Below, piece after piece: positions 25,347 through 37,708 of a stretch of 64,000 nt of DNA; position 1 is the first letter of the stretch, and every line of letters begins with the position of its first letter. The position numbers and the translations under genes are program-made. The DNA is from Diphasiastrum complanatum (taxonomy: Eukaryota > Streptophyta > Lycopodiopsida > Lycopodiales > Lycopodiaceae), in contig CM055104.1 in NCBI GenBank assembly GCA_029204225.1, positions 40,101,846 to 40,165,845 on the forward strand, given 5' to 3'. The notes beneath the pieces are model-generated. The model was not told the DNA's origin. It worked only from the letters and a program-made list of their open reading frames with translations, and searched no databases.

Positions 25347-25745
25347 TGGTATCAGAGCTAGTTATCTGCATATCAATGTGTATTGCCAGATTTAATATCT
25401 AAGTTAGATTTTGTCTATGATGGATGCGTCATCTTCAAATTCTATCGAGAAGTTGGATGACGACAACTATGACTTATGGAAATTCAAAATGAGGGTGATC
25501 CTACACGCAAATGAGCTTTGGAAAGTTGTCGAAGGTATTGAGATTAAGCCTATTGTAGATCCAGTGACTATTATCAAATAGAAGTAGAAAGATGAGAAGG
25601 CCTTCATCCTTATCACTCTCAATATCACAGATAATCTGATCAGTCATACTCGAAGTGCTCTAACTTCGTTGGAAGCTTGGAATATTCTTAGCACTCTCTA
25701 TGACAATAGATACATGATTGTCAAACTTTACCTGAGATCTAGACT
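25347..25745 (+). pseudogene. Copia primer-binding site and gag N-terminus
   Basis: TGGTATCAGAGC at 25347-25358 is preceded by CAACA, as at an LTR end. ATG codons at 25417/25420 open a gag reading SIEKLDDDNYDLWKFKMRVI, the DUF4219/UBN2-type copia gag start. TAG stops appear from 25578. Homology ends abruptly near 25745 (LRSRLP). Confidence 0.75.
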
Positions 25746-26886
25746 CCCATGACAAGGTAACATACAAGCACATACACGCTCCCGCAAACCAACACGAATG
25801 ATAAGGCGTCAAATACATGACCAAGGCCTGCCCAAAAGTTGTATCATGCCATACCAATACTTGTGCCGCCTGTGCTACACCATTGGTCTTCAAATCAGAT
25901 CCTCGATAATAGCCTGCACCTGTAACCAAGATGCCCTCATGTCCAAGCATATCAAATAGATGTCGCCATCATACATCATCCAAAGATCTCCCACAATCCA
26001 GTGAGCACTCCAAGCCTCATCTGATGTATCTCCCAAACAAAGCACTACTCCAAGCCACTTTGTCCTAACATCATGTCTTGCCAATCTTGAAAGCTGATCC
26101 CCATCCGTTCCTCCTCCAAGCACTCGAGTCTACCAAGGACTCAATGAATGAATCCACACAAATCTCACTATAGGCTATATCTGGATATCTCATCCATTTA
26201 TCTGAGATACTAATGATGGTTTGTCATTCTACATCCCATGCAAATTCAACTTTTTCATACTTGACGTTGCCAGCTTTGATTTGAAGAGTACATAGAGTTT
26301 TCACCAAGAAACCTATCTCACCATCACATTCATCATGTTATCAAAACCAAAGCAAATGCACATAAGATCTATTATCGTGATGATCAACTCACCCACGATA
26401 TATAACATATCAGGTAGGATAGCTCCATCAGAATCCTGTACCCTATACCATCTTATCACTATCAAGTATCCCTTACCCACTGATATCTTCCCAAGAATCT
26501 GTCCACTTGTGGTGCAACTAGACTCCAACTACATCTAACCAATAGACTGCATCCTACTTACCAAGGAATGATGGATAAAAACAATAAGATGTGACGCCAA
26601 ACCAAAGATCACTACCTGTGCATATGACCATGTAGCTCACTTGAGTACTCACCAAAGTATCAACTGGCATTCCTTGACTAACCATCTCCACCCCTCTTGG
26701 CTAACAACCATAGGCATACTAGATCCACACCACCACGTGATGAATTCCATGCCCTCAGGATATGTACCACAAGCATGTACACTCCAAGCCACATGCCTCC
26801 AAGTAGGCTTGAACATAAACTCGGCAATAAGTCGAAACATGGACTTGTAATCCATCATAGGCTGCCACATCATTCGAAAATACTTC
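25746..26886. other. No recognisable gene; Trp-rich minus frames of unknown origin
   Basis: Several minus-strand frames of 70-96 codons, rich in Trp and Met (for example WRHVAWSVHACGTYPEGMEF), line up head to tail with frame changes. This suggests a decayed coding sequence or unclassified repeat. No domain is recognised. It sits between the truncated gag at 25.7 kb and the end of copia element 1. Confidence 0.35.
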
Positions 26887-28996
26887 TTACCATAAGGACA
26901 ATAAAAAAGAGTACCAAACTGGCATCACATCCTCCCGAACCTTACCATCAATGACTTGCTCACATAGAATAGGCGATGTACCAACATCATGACGAAGAGT
27001 AAGTGTAGAACCAAAAAAATCAGCAAGAGGTACTGATTTTAAAGAGGCATGTGCCTTCCTTTCGTAGTAAGATATTTCTTTGCTGTCCTGCAAAGTCTCC
27101 AATAGCCGACAAGGAACTATTATGGGCTGTTCAACACTTTGATGCCCAAAGTGTTCCCAACATGGACCATGTTGTCCATAATCTTCCGCAGGCTGTTCCT
27201 GAAGCATAATGGACTGCTCATGATGTAAAATGGGCTGTAAATGACCAAAAGAAGATGACTGAACCTGCTGTCCAACATCTTCATCATAAAAATTTAGCAA
27301 ACTATCAAGAGATGCATCAACGATGGCGTCATCAAAGCTGTCCCACGAAGAGGCATGGGATGACATAGAAGATTCTTCAAGTAATGAAAAATTCTCTCCA
27401 AGCAAATGCTCGCTCTTAACACTTTGAACAAAAGTACTAATTGACACATGTTTACTCCCTCCTCGATTAGTACAAAATAGTTCCAAAGAATGCTTGGATT
27501 TTTCAGCCTTTGCTAAAACATCAAATTGAAAAGGTTTCGCATGAAACTTTTCACTAATGCATCCACGATATGAATTAACTTGCGGTGACTTGAAAAAAGA
27601 AGATTGTTTCAACATCTGCTCAATGTATCGTTGTTGAGAGATAAAGATTCCAGCCCCATGTGGAAGATCAACAAGAACCCAAGTGTGGTTCTTCATGAGT
27701 GAGTTGTACTCCTCTTGCATCGCATCCTCCCAACATTTTACTCCTCTGGCCTGCTCATATAAAACAGGTTCTACTGCACCATCCTCGATAGAAGTTAGAG
27801 CAAAATCAGAAAAATCAGCAAATTCTACTGATTTAGTAGAGGCACGAGTCTTCCCTTCATACAAATGATCCACTTTGCTGTCCTGCAAAGTCTGCAACAA
27901 CCATTTAGGGACTGGTTTGGGCTGTCCAACAGCCTTACCTTTGTCAACACTTTGTTGTCCAAAGTGTTTCGAACTTGGACCTTGCTGTCCAATGTTTTCC
28001 GAACTTGGACCTTGCTGTCCAATGTCTTCAACAGGCTGCTCTTCACCATAAATAGGTTCTTCTTGATGAACTATGGGCTGCAAAATTGAAGGAGTAGTGG
28101 GCTGTCCACTAGAAGTAGATGGCAGTCCCTTCTCTTCATGATTAGATGGCAAAACCAAATCTGGAAATATTTCGAGATATGCATCATGGGGGAAGTCCCC
28201 TTTCATGACATGAGTGGGCGCAACATCATAGGAGGTCTTTTCATCAAAATGAACATCACGACTTACTATGATTTTATTAGTATCCATATTGAACAACCTA
28301 TAGCCCTTGCTTTCACTACTATAGCCAACAAATATGCATTTAACTCCTTTATCATCAAGCTTGGTTCTTGGCTTATCGGGAATGAAAGCATAAGTCGTGC
28401 AACCAAAGATGCGTAAGTGAGAAACAGTAGGCTTCTTACCATACCAAACTTCAGAAGGAGCTAATACCTTCAAGGCTTTAGTAAGACACCGATTACTAAT
28501 GTAAGTCGCCGTTATAACCGCTTCAGCCCAAAACTTGTGAGGTAGGCCCTTTGCCTTGAGCATGCATCGAGCCATCTCCATAATAGTGCGATTCTTTCTT
28601 TCGGCAACACCATTTTGTTGAGGTGTGTAAGGGGTTGTCATTTGATGATGGATACCTTTGCTTTGAAGATAAGTACCGAACGTATTCTTTATATATTCCC
28701 CTCCTCCGTCGGTACGTAAGGTCTTCAGAGAGTGCCCAAACTGGTTTTCTATCATTGCTAGAAAATCCTTAAAGCGTTGAAAAACTTCAAATTTTGCCTT
28801 CATAGGATAAATCCATGTAAATCTTGAAAGGTCATCAATAAAAGTAACAAAGTACTTAAACCTTCCAATGGATTCGGTCCTCATTGGACCACATACATCA
28901 CTATGAACCAAATAAATTGCACCACAAGGAATAGTTTGTGCCATCCAGCCTATCTTCATTAAATAAAGAACCAATAGACTCCGATTCTTTAGCCAT
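26887..28996 (-). pseudogene. Copia element 1: gag stub, integrase and rearranged C-terminal half
   Basis: A gag start (MAKESESIGSLF, ATG at 28996) is fused by deletion to integrase; protease and the pre-integrase zinc finger are gone. The frame then stays open for over 600 codons. Integrase shows HSDVCGPM, TFIDDLSRFTWIYPMKAK, LRTDGGGEYIKNTFG and PYTPQQNGVAERKNR, and so retains the catalytic D-D-E pattern. A Gln/Gly-rich hinge leads into RT fingers (NHTWVLVDLP), which jump to IFISQQRYIEQMLKQ, so the RT core with YVDD is absent. Afterwards comes about 90 residues of unrecognised sequence and then a diverged second copy of the hinge. Non-autonomous. Confidence 0.85.
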
Positions 28997-29576
28997 AACA
29001 GAAAAATCAGCTTGTAGTAGATAGGAAATAGACTTTCCAAGACAAAATCTACTCAAAGGGCAGCAACCTCAAAGCTGAAATTATGAGCACAATAGATTGC
29101 AATACTCCACATGCAATTTGCTCAACAAGTAATGAAATAGGTGGCTGATTTCTGCACCAAAAATTAGAATGCTCACAAATAGGTAGACTTCGAATGAAGC
29201 CAAAACCAAAACCAGAAATTTGTGGCTGAAAAGAGTGCACACTATGTGCATATAGAGCTGATGGTAGCACCCTACTCCAAGCTCACCAACAAGGAAATTT
29301 CAGCAAGAAATGTGTCCAAAACACATGTATCTTCATTTAAGAAGTAAATCTGAAATTTTCAGCATGTAATTGAGTCAAGATCACATGCAATTGGTTTGAG
29401 CATGGGCGCCCTACTGCTAGCTCTCAAATAGGTGAAGGTGCCCTGCAATTTCCTGCAAAAAAGCTATAAGAAGATGAACAGATTCTTCTCCTGCAAAAAT
29501 CAGCAGCTTGATGATTTAGGGGAAGAAGATAGCTTCTTATTGGGCGCCCTCCTGCAAGCAATATGACCACCTAAAG
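28997..29576 (-). other. Copia element 1 untranslated leader
   Basis: This lies between the primer-binding site and the gag ATG. No conserved coding sequence was seen. The phrases GGGCGCCCT and GCCCTCCTGCAAGCA recur and are shared with the leader of copia element 2 (37.0-37.5 kb), supporting one family. Confidence 0.6.
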
Positions 29577-30112
29577 GCTCTAATACCATGTAGGAAATAG
29601 AAGCTTAAGGATCCAGGATCTTAACTATTCAATCACACAAAGCATTCTCAAGAGAAAGAGAGAGATGGCTAGAAACCCTCTTGTAGAAACTTGTGGACAG
29701 CCAAGGAGAATAGTCAGTATTGCTTACAAATGTGTCTCATACAAATGGGATGCACACATATATATAGTCCAAGATGACTATCTAACTTCATGACTATTGG
29801 CTATCCAACTACTTGACTATTAGCTTTCCAACTACTTGACTATTGGCTGTCCAACTACTTGCTATTGACTATCCAACTTTCTATAAGTCACATAGAAAGA
29901 ATAAGGTACCTCCAATATGTCAAGTTGGGGTACTTAATGTCATAATTAGGCCTAGTGGACCCATGAGTCCCTACCAAGTTAATTTCATACTAACTTAGCT
30001 AACTCTAAGTTTAGTAGGCCTAAAATAATAAATGACCATGGTTACACAACTCTCGACCTTTTGGGTCAAAGTAACCTATGGTAATTCAAGCAATTCCATT
30101 TACATTCCAACA
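29577..30112 (-). mobile_element. Copia element 1 primer-binding site and 5' LTR
   Basis: 29577-29588 reads TGGTATTAGAGC on the minus strand, one mismatch from the usual site. The LTR (29589-30112, 524 bp) starts TGTAGGAAATAG and ends ..CATTCCAACA on the plus strand. It contains a run of degenerate repeats of 'CTTGACTATTGGCT(G/A)TCCAACTA' at about 29785-29880. The opposite LTR is not present in the window. Confidence 0.75.
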
Positions 30113-30522
30113 TACAATAGACTCTTGGGATATAGCTAAATATACAATAGCTAGTAGATAACTCATCTATGCATTTGATGGTAGTCACCACTCCATCAAT
30201 GCCAATGCCAAAGCTGGCCATGCTGTATAGCGGTACATGTACTCGCAAAGAATACATCGTGCAGTCCTTGCCATCAGTGTCCTCCTATAGTAAATCTTTT
30301 GCAAAACACTCACCGTAGTGTTTGTCCCAATCACTCCCAAATAGTGATATTCATCAGCTCTCCAACCTAGAGCTAGCTCACAAAGCTCACTACTTTGTCC
30401 AGTAAGTTAAAAAGAAGGACCGACTACGTTGTAGTATAGGGAGGTTGAGAATCAATCCAACAGGGAGAAAGGTGACCTAGAGGTCCAAGAAACTCTCATA
30501 CACTAAGAGAAGTGATAGTTGT

Positions 30523-30978
30523 TGTAAAAACCACTAGAAAAAACCCCTAAGATGAGGATAGGAAAACACAACAGGAGACATGTAGGAGAAAAACCTCCCA
30601 TCCAATTCTAGATCAATCTTGGATCTAGCCCCCGAGCCATGCCATGTGAATGCTAGGGGAGAAAAGAGCAACTGGTGACTTGAATCAAAGTTGTCGACGA
30701 GAGAATCCCTACCCCAATATATAGAGAGCAGATTCTTGTGCATGAACCCACACAACCCCCATGTAATCCAACTATAAATAGGTCACAACTCGTCATGCAA
30801 TCTTCCAGCCTATATCCGTCACACGTACATGCACTACTCCATATGTCTCAAAGAGTGTGTCGGGTCCTCTCAAGGTCACTAGTCACATACAGGCCTTGAT
30901 ATGGAATTAAATCTTGGTGTGACTACCAATATCGAATACCGAAGGGCTGGTCTACCATATTAGGACTATTCTTAAATA
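30523..30978 (-). mobile_element. Truncated LTR, inverted copy of the 48.6-kb LTR
   Basis: Reading the minus strand gives GAATAGTCCTAATATGGTAG, then CATATGGAGTA, ATATATTGGGGTAGGGATTC and CTCATCTTAGGGG, the same landmarks in the same order as the plus-strand LTR at 48623-49100. The outer end (TGTTATGGCC side) is missing and no primer-binding site adjoins the inner end. It is a truncated or solo LTR. Confidence 0.7.
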
Positions 30979-31014
30979 GGCACCACATGCGTGGTATAGC
31001 AGGATTGATGTCTA

Positions 31015-32060
31015 CTTTCGTTCGAAGGGAATGGTAAGGACACACTCTAATCTAAATCTTTGTCTTATGCTTTGATGGTATGATTTCTTTGGTCGCTCTT
31101 TATGTTGACGACTTGATTATTACAGGAAATAATCAAGAGATAGAGATGTGATCAAGAAGGATCTCATGGATCAATTCGAGATGACAAATCTCAACCTAAT
31201 GCATTATTGCCTGGAGGTGTGGCAAAAAGGACATGAGATGGGATTAACACATGTCAAACATGTCAAAGATTTGTTGCACAGGTTCAGGCTACAGGATTGC
31301 AAGCTAGTGAGCACTCCCATTGAACCAAGTAAAAAGATTTCTAAGCTTGACAAATCACATCCATTTGATGTTATGCTCTATAGGCAATTAGTAGGGAGCT
31401 TGATTTACCTTACCATGACTGTGCTAGATATATTTGGTATGATGTTGGCATTGTAAGTCAGTTTATGGCAGCACCTACGAAAACACATTGGAAGGCAACC
31501 AAATGCATTTTGTGATATATCAATTGCACTTCCGACTATGGCTTGGTGTACAAGAAGTATGAAGATTTACCTGAGATATTTGGCTATGTTGATGCAGATT
31601 GGAGAGGTGATTGTGATGATCGTAGATCTACCATAGGGTATGTATTCCAATTTTGTGACAGTTGCTTTTCCTAGTCTAGTAAGAAGTACAGTCGTTTTAT
31701 CCACAACAAAAGCAGAGTATAAGACAATGTGTAGCGCAGCACAAAAAGCCATTTGGTTGAGACAAATCTTGGATGAGATGAACATGAAGCAGGAAAAACC
31801 TATGACTATACATAGCGACAGTCAAAATGGTATTCAGTTGGCAAAGAACCCAGTGTTTCACGCGAGGACCAAACACATCGAGATTCACTATCACTTTGTA
31901 CGTGAAAGGCTGCTGAGTAAAGAAATAAATATTTTTCATTGTATACATGTGAGCAATCAGCTGACATTTTCACTAAGCCACTCAGTAGAGAAAAGTTTGA
32001 TAAGTTTAGATCAAAACTTTCTATACTTAAAGTTTGTTAACTTTGATGCAATGTATATGA
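31015..32060 (+). pseudogene. Copia RT-RNase H relic
   Basis: The plus strand reads the RT catalytic loop SLYVDDLIITGN near 31097-31130 (YVDD intact). It continues MIKKDLMDQFEMTNLNLMHY and LQDCKLVSTPIEPSKK, then after a gap the RNase H phrases TTKAEYKTMCSAAQKAIWLR, IHSDSQNGIQLAKNP and ARTKHIEIHYHFVRERL. Gag, protease, integrase and RT fingers are missing on the left. Stops break the frame. It is followed by a purine-rich tract and LTR-like sequence. Confidence 0.85.
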
Positions 32061-32084
32061 GAGTGTAAAAAATAGAATCTACTT

Positions 32085-33056
32085 TTAGGGAGAGAGTTAG
32101 AATAAAAGTACAACTACTATGGTACTGTATTGTGGGACTAATTAGTGGATTAGGACCAACTGGCCTCACCATGAGGCAAGTCGACGGGTCCCACCAATGG
32201 CAAACTAGGCCATGCATGGTTTGCCAAAACAAAAAGAAAGCTATATGTACAATGTATTTTGGTTTTTAGAAATACGGTTTGTTATGTGAGCTTGGGGTGG
32301 GAGAGTGCTTTCTATGTGGATTTTAGTATGTTTCATGATCTGTGATCTTTTTAAGAGAAGTTTAACTGAGAAAAGCTTGTAGATAGCATAGGAGTGGAAG
32401 GGCACTTGAAACTGATATCGAGAGAAAAAAAAAAAAGTAAGAATTTCGAGAAAAAATGAATCCGAAATTCGCTCTTTTTATTGAAAAATTTCGCACGTGT
32501 AAAGTGTCCACCAAAAGGACACGTGTCAATTTTTCATCAGTCCACGTTTTATCCATTTTAGTCATCATTGACCTATCAACTCATATGCGTGTGTTCAACC
32601 GCATGTCGATGTGCGATTCATCCACGTGTCGAAGATTATTCCCCATCGTCAACATGGACCAATCCAATCTTGCCACATGTCAAAGCCCACATGCGTCATA
32701 CGAGAATATAATCATTACGTTTACTCATGACACTTTGACCAATCAGATGTTAATGTGTCATTATTTGCATGTCTCCCACATGCAAAAGAAAATCTTATAA
32801 ATAGTGTACTCAGGCTCATTTCTCTATGCATTTTTTCTGTTGTTTTCGATTCGTGATATTGCTTTTAAGCGCCCCTTGAATATTTCCCTATGCTAGACTC
32901 TACAAATGTGCTCCAAACTGATATCGGCACTTCCTTGTTTCTTCTTACGCTGGAAAGCAATATCGGTTCTATATCGAATTTGAGCGGGGTGACAAATACT
33001 CTTTGAGTGATATTGTAAATCTCCTAAAGGCTGAGCATTGCTCCCATTTGGATGAA
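32085..33056 (+). mobile_element. LTR-like sequence following the 31-kb copia relic
   Basis: A purine-rich tract (TTTTAGGGAGAGAG) ends the coding relic. The sequence beyond has promoter character. CACGTGT (G-box-like) occurs near 32491, 32519 and 32621, and a TATA box, CTTATAAATAG, lies at about 32794-32804. Boundaries are uncertain. The right part is the target into which copia element 2 inserted. Confidence 0.45.
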
Positions 33057-33439
33057 TACTCTATAGGAAAGCAAGAGTCAAGTCACCAAGATCTAGTTAT
33101 CAATCAATCTTCACAGAAAACAAGAGAGAAGAGGCTGGGCGCCCAACTCTAAGAGAGAGAGAGAGAGAAAACAGCAACAAGAGCAATGGAGAGCAATGCT
33201 TAGCCAAGCTGTAAAAATGGAATACACAATGAGCATCTAAGTACTCTACCTGGATGTGGCCAAATGCCACCAAACCCTAAGGTTAACCACTTACTAAATG
33301 TAGGGCACCCCCAAAAGTCAAGATAGGGCCCCTAAACAAAATTAGACCCCTAAGGACCCACGAGTCAGTACATGACCAAAATTGGTTCCAACTGAACTTA
33401 AGACAAACTTAAGATGGCCTAAATAACTAAATACCCATG

Positions 33440-34106
33440 GTTCGACCTAAACCAACACGTGGTATCAAATTTAAAGCTTTGCATAAAGTTTCAAATCTGA
33501 CTCTAGGCAACGCCTTAGTGAAGAGGTCCGCAATATTATCCTCCGTAGGACAATATTCAAGTAAAATGTCGCCATCATGAAGTCTCTCCCGAACAAAGTG
33601 ATAATGGATCTCGATGTGCTTCGTCCTCGCATGAAAAACAGGATTCTGTGCAATGGCAATAGCACTTTGACTATCACTCAAGATAAGAGTGGCTAAGGGC
33701 TCGCCAAACTTCATGTCAACAAGTAGTCTTCTCAGCCATAAACAATCTGTTGTGGCTGAAAATATCGCTCTATATTCTGCCTCACTAGAAGAAGTAGCAA
33801 CAGTGGGCTACTTTTTACTTGACCAAGAAATTGCAGAATTTCCATAGAAAAAGCAATGTCCACTTGTAGAGCGTCTAGTGTCTTGATCTCCACCCCAACC
33901 TCATAATCAATCCCCTTTTGCTGAGCATAGCCTTTGGCAACGAGCCTTGCCTTGTACCTTTCAATGGTACCATCTGCCTTATACTTGATTTTGTATACCC
34001 ATTTAGAACCAATTGCCTTCTTCCCATGACTTGGCCTGCTCATAGAAAATAGGTTCTTCTGCAACATCTCCATGAGATGTAAGAGCAAAATCTGAAAAAT
34101 CAGCAT
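33440..34106 (-). pseudogene. Copia element 2 RT fingers joined to RNase H end
   Basis: The frame begins with [37 protein letters not shown], the N-terminal RT fingers, and then runs into [18 protein letters not shown], which is RNase H-side sequence. RNase H continues in another frame with ILSDSQSAIAIAQNPVFHAR and KHIEIHYHFVRERL, and ends beside the LTR. The palm with YVDD is missing, so this copy cannot make active RT. Confidence 0.82.
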
Positions 34107-35724
34107 GGTCCACTGATTTTGTTTGAAGAGGCACGTGTCTTTTCATCATAAAATGAACTTACTTTGCTTTCCCGCAAAGTCGACAACAGCCACCGTGGGA
34201 CTGTTTTGGGCTGTCCAACAGCCACGTCTCTTCTTGCAATTTGCTGTCCAAGATCTTCCGACACTGCACTTGGCTGTCCAAGATCTTCCAAAACTGATCT
34301 TTGCTGTCCAACAGTTCCTGCAGGCTGATTATGAGCAACAATGAGCGGTTCTTGATGAACATTAGGCTCTAAACTTGATGAGGTGTTGGGCAGTTCAAAA
34401 CTGGTTGATTGTTGCCCCTTATCTCCAGCAATAGAAGATGGTACCAAATCTGGAAAAACTTCAACATTCACACTATGTGGGCTGTCCCCCTTCAAGATAT
34501 GAGTTGGGGCCACATCCAATGAATTCTTTTCATCAAAATGCACATCACAACTAGCAATAATTTTGTTAGTGCTCAAATTGAACAGCCTATAGCCTTTGCT
34601 TCCACTACTATAGCCAACAAAAATGCATTTAACTCCTTTATCCTCAAGCTTTGTACGAAGTTTATTTGGAACAAAAGCATACGCCGTACAACCAAAAATG
34701 CGAAAGTGAGAGATTGTAAGCTTCTTTCCATACCAAACTTCATAAGGAGTTAATACTTTCAATGCTTTAGTAGGACAACGATTGCTTATATATGCTGCCG
34801 TTATAACCGCTTCAGCCCAAAACTTGTGAGGCAGCCCCTTTGCTTTGAGCATGCAACGGGCCATCTCCATAAGTGTGCGATTCTTTTGCTCGGCAACACC
34901 ATTTTGTTGAGGCGTATAGGGAGTTGTCATTTGATGTAGAATTCCCTTTTCTAGAAGAAATGCACCGAACGTATTCTTAATGTATTCCCCTCCTCGATCG
35001 GTGCGTCGGGTCTTCAAAGAATGCCCAAACTGATTTTCCACATTTGCTAGAAAATCTTTGAAACGTTGAAAAACTTCCGATTTAGCCTTCATAGGATAGA
35101 TCCATGTAAAACGGGAAAAGTCATCAATAAAAGTCACAAAATAGATGCACTTTCCAATGGATTCGGTCCTCATTGGACCACAAACATCACTATGAACCAA
35201 ATCAAATTTATCAAGAACCCTTATAGTTCCATCAATTGGAAAAGGTTTCCTTTGAAACTTTCCAAGTATGCACCCCTCGCATACATGCCCTCCAGCTGCT
35301 CAACAGTAAGAATGTCTTTTACCATATTAAATGTCTTCCGCTTCTTCAAACTTGCAAAGCTGAGATGCCCAAACCTTGCGTGCCACAATTCAGCCAACTC
35401 CAATGATTGCGATGTAGAAGCAACAAGACATATAGAGGGAATTCGTCGCTCATAGGTATCCATAATGAATAAGCCAGCATGCATTGTTCCCGAAACAATA
35501 ATCAAGAGTGATCTTTTAGGATCCTTGACAAGACACTTATCTTCTTTGAATTCAACAACTAGTCCTTGCTTCAACATAGTTGAAACCGAAAGAAGATTCT
35601 TCTTGATTCCCGAAACATAAAGCACATTCTTAATGTACTTTTCTTCACCATTAGGCAAAATGATGGCTACAATTCCAATGAATAGAATAAGATGCATCAT
35701 CCGCACATTGTACCTTACTTCCAT
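34100..35724 (-). pseudogene. Copia element 2 pre-integrase and integrase
   Basis: 35724-35221 contains the pre-integrase His/Cys region (LWHARFGHLSFASLKK) and upstream protease tail (KNLLSVSTMLKQG). A 366-codon frame at 35200-34100 holds integrase: HSDVCGPM, FIDDFSRFTWIYP, RTDRGGEYIKNTFG (Glu retained) and TPYTPQQNGVAEQKNR. It then has the C-terminal GKKLTISHFRIFGCTAYAFV domain and a hinge rich in QQ and SS. A frameshift separates the two frames. Compare copia element 1, whose integrase is closely related. Confidence 0.88.
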
Positions 35725-36823
35725 CTTGCACTTTCACTAATTTAGTGAATGTTTCTTTGCGAGAAGTCATATGACGAGTAGCACCACTATCAATCACCCA
35801 TTCAATGGGCTGAAAATCAGCAACTTGCAAAACAGAATCTGAATTCCTCATAGATGTAGTAGTACTAGTAGAAGCAATATCAGACACAAAAGCATAGTCT
35901 TGGTTGAAGAGATCACCACTAGCTTCAAGCTCTTGCTCCAAAGTAGCAAGTGAAGCACTAGTATCAATTCCTTTACTTTCCTCTTTCGCAAGCTTCTTCT
36001 TACAATCCTTGATGAAGTGCCCATACCTTTTGCAATAATGGCACTTCCCTTTCTTCTTTTGAGTGTTGACATTTTGACCTCCAACGGGCTTTTGCTCATA
36101 TGGAAAGAGGCTTCCCCTTTCCTTTTGACTTGCCTTTGCCTTTGCCTTTCGTGAAGAAAGCTTGATCTTGTTGAGTGTCACCCGCAAAGTTTTGCCTCGT
36201 TTGCTCCTCTTGAAAAAGCAGCCCAACAAGTTCATCAAAGGAGAGTTGCTATCCCCTAAGAGAGATACTCAAAGATGAAACAAATGGAAGATAAGATGAA
36301 GGTAATGAGTTGAGAGTAATGGAAACAAATTGAGCATCCTCAATTATCTCATCAATATTGAGAAGCTCCTCAAGAAGATCCTTGATCTTCGTCAAGTGAT
36401 TGGTCACTTGATCCCCTTCTTGCATCTCCAACAAAGAAAGCTGATTTCTAAGATACACCGCTCTTGCTGGATTTTTGACTCTATACATAATATAAAGTGT
36501 ATCCCACGCACTTTTAGATGTCTTACAAGATGAGGTAAGATAGATCTTTTCACAGCAAGAGCAACCATAGAATGTGCTTGTGCATCCCTTCTATCCCACT
36601 TCTTTTGTTCTTCCGAAGATGTAGAAGATGATGTTGATGATGATGATCCACGAGGTGTAGGAGGTGCCAAAGACGGAGGCCTTTCCTCATCACCATTGAC
36701 CAAATCCCACAACCCTTTCACTATGAGAAGATTCTTCATCATGTAACTCCACAAGGAGTAATTTGTGCCATCCAACCGATCTTCACTAAACAAAGAACCG
36801 ATAGCTTCCGATTCTTTAGCCAT
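35651..36823 (-). pseudogene. Copia element 2 gag and protease
   Basis: Gag starts at ATG 36823 (MAKESEAIGSLF, then RLDGTNYSLWSYMMKNLL), a DUF4219/UBN2-type capsid region. Frameshifts occur near 36520 and 36245. The CCHC zinc knuckle CHYCKRYGHFIKDC lies near 36030. The aspartic protease site WVIDSGATRHMTS is near 35795. A Ser-rich linker (SSSSTSSSTSS, near 36650) separates gag halves. Confidence 0.88.
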
Positions 36824-37536
36824 TACCTCCAACCGAATTTCAGCTTGTAGTAGATAGGAAAGAGAGCCTTTCCACAACCAAATCTACTCCAAAATTTGCA
36901 GCAAACAAAAAGTTGAAAGTAGGAGCACAAGATGTCTTTCAATCTGCAACCAAAGTGCCCAAAAGATAATGGATAGATGGCTATCTTTCTGCACAAAAAA
37001 ACCAGCTTCTTGAAAATTAGGTTAGCTTCGATTGAAGCCTACACCGAAACCCAATTAGGAAGCCAAATAGTGTGACCAACACACACTCCAATAGAGCTGT
37101 TGAAAGCGCCCTACTACTTGCTGAGAATCTGCAAATTTCCAACCACAAGTTGACCTAACCCTGAATAGGGTTTGCTGAATTTTGGGAGCCCTCCTACACA
37201 AATGCAAACCTGAAAACAAAAACAGCAGGGTAAGGAGACACCACAACTAAAAATCAGTAGCAGATTTTTGGGCGCCCTCCTCCAAACAAAACTTGCTAAA
37301 AACTGGTTGCATAAAAATCAGATTTGAGATTCTGATTTTTGGGTGCCAAAAATTGCTCCTACAAGATCTCTGATGGCCGCCCTCCTTCAACCTGAAAAGA
37401 GACAAAAAAGCCGATCCAAACTCCACTTGAAAAGATCAGCAAGATGCTGAAATTTCACAACAAAAAGCAGAGAAGCTCCTCTTCTGGTAGGGCGCCAACA
37501 AACAAGCTTGCTGCAGATCCGGTAGCTCTGATACCA
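36824..37536 (-). other. Copia element 2 leader and primer-binding site
   Basis: The primer-binding site TGGTATCAGAGC occupies 37525-37536 on the minus strand, directly next to the 5' LTR. The leader holds repeated GGGCGCCCT/GCGCCCTCCT phrases (37085-37390) in common with element 1. No ORF is recognised. Confidence 0.75.
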
Positions 37537-37625
37537 TGTAGGAAAGCAAGAGTCAAGTCACCAAGATCTAGTTATCAATCAATCTCCACAGAAAACAAGA
37601 GAGAAGAGGCTGCGCGCCCAACTCT

Positions 37626-37708
<83 letters not shown>

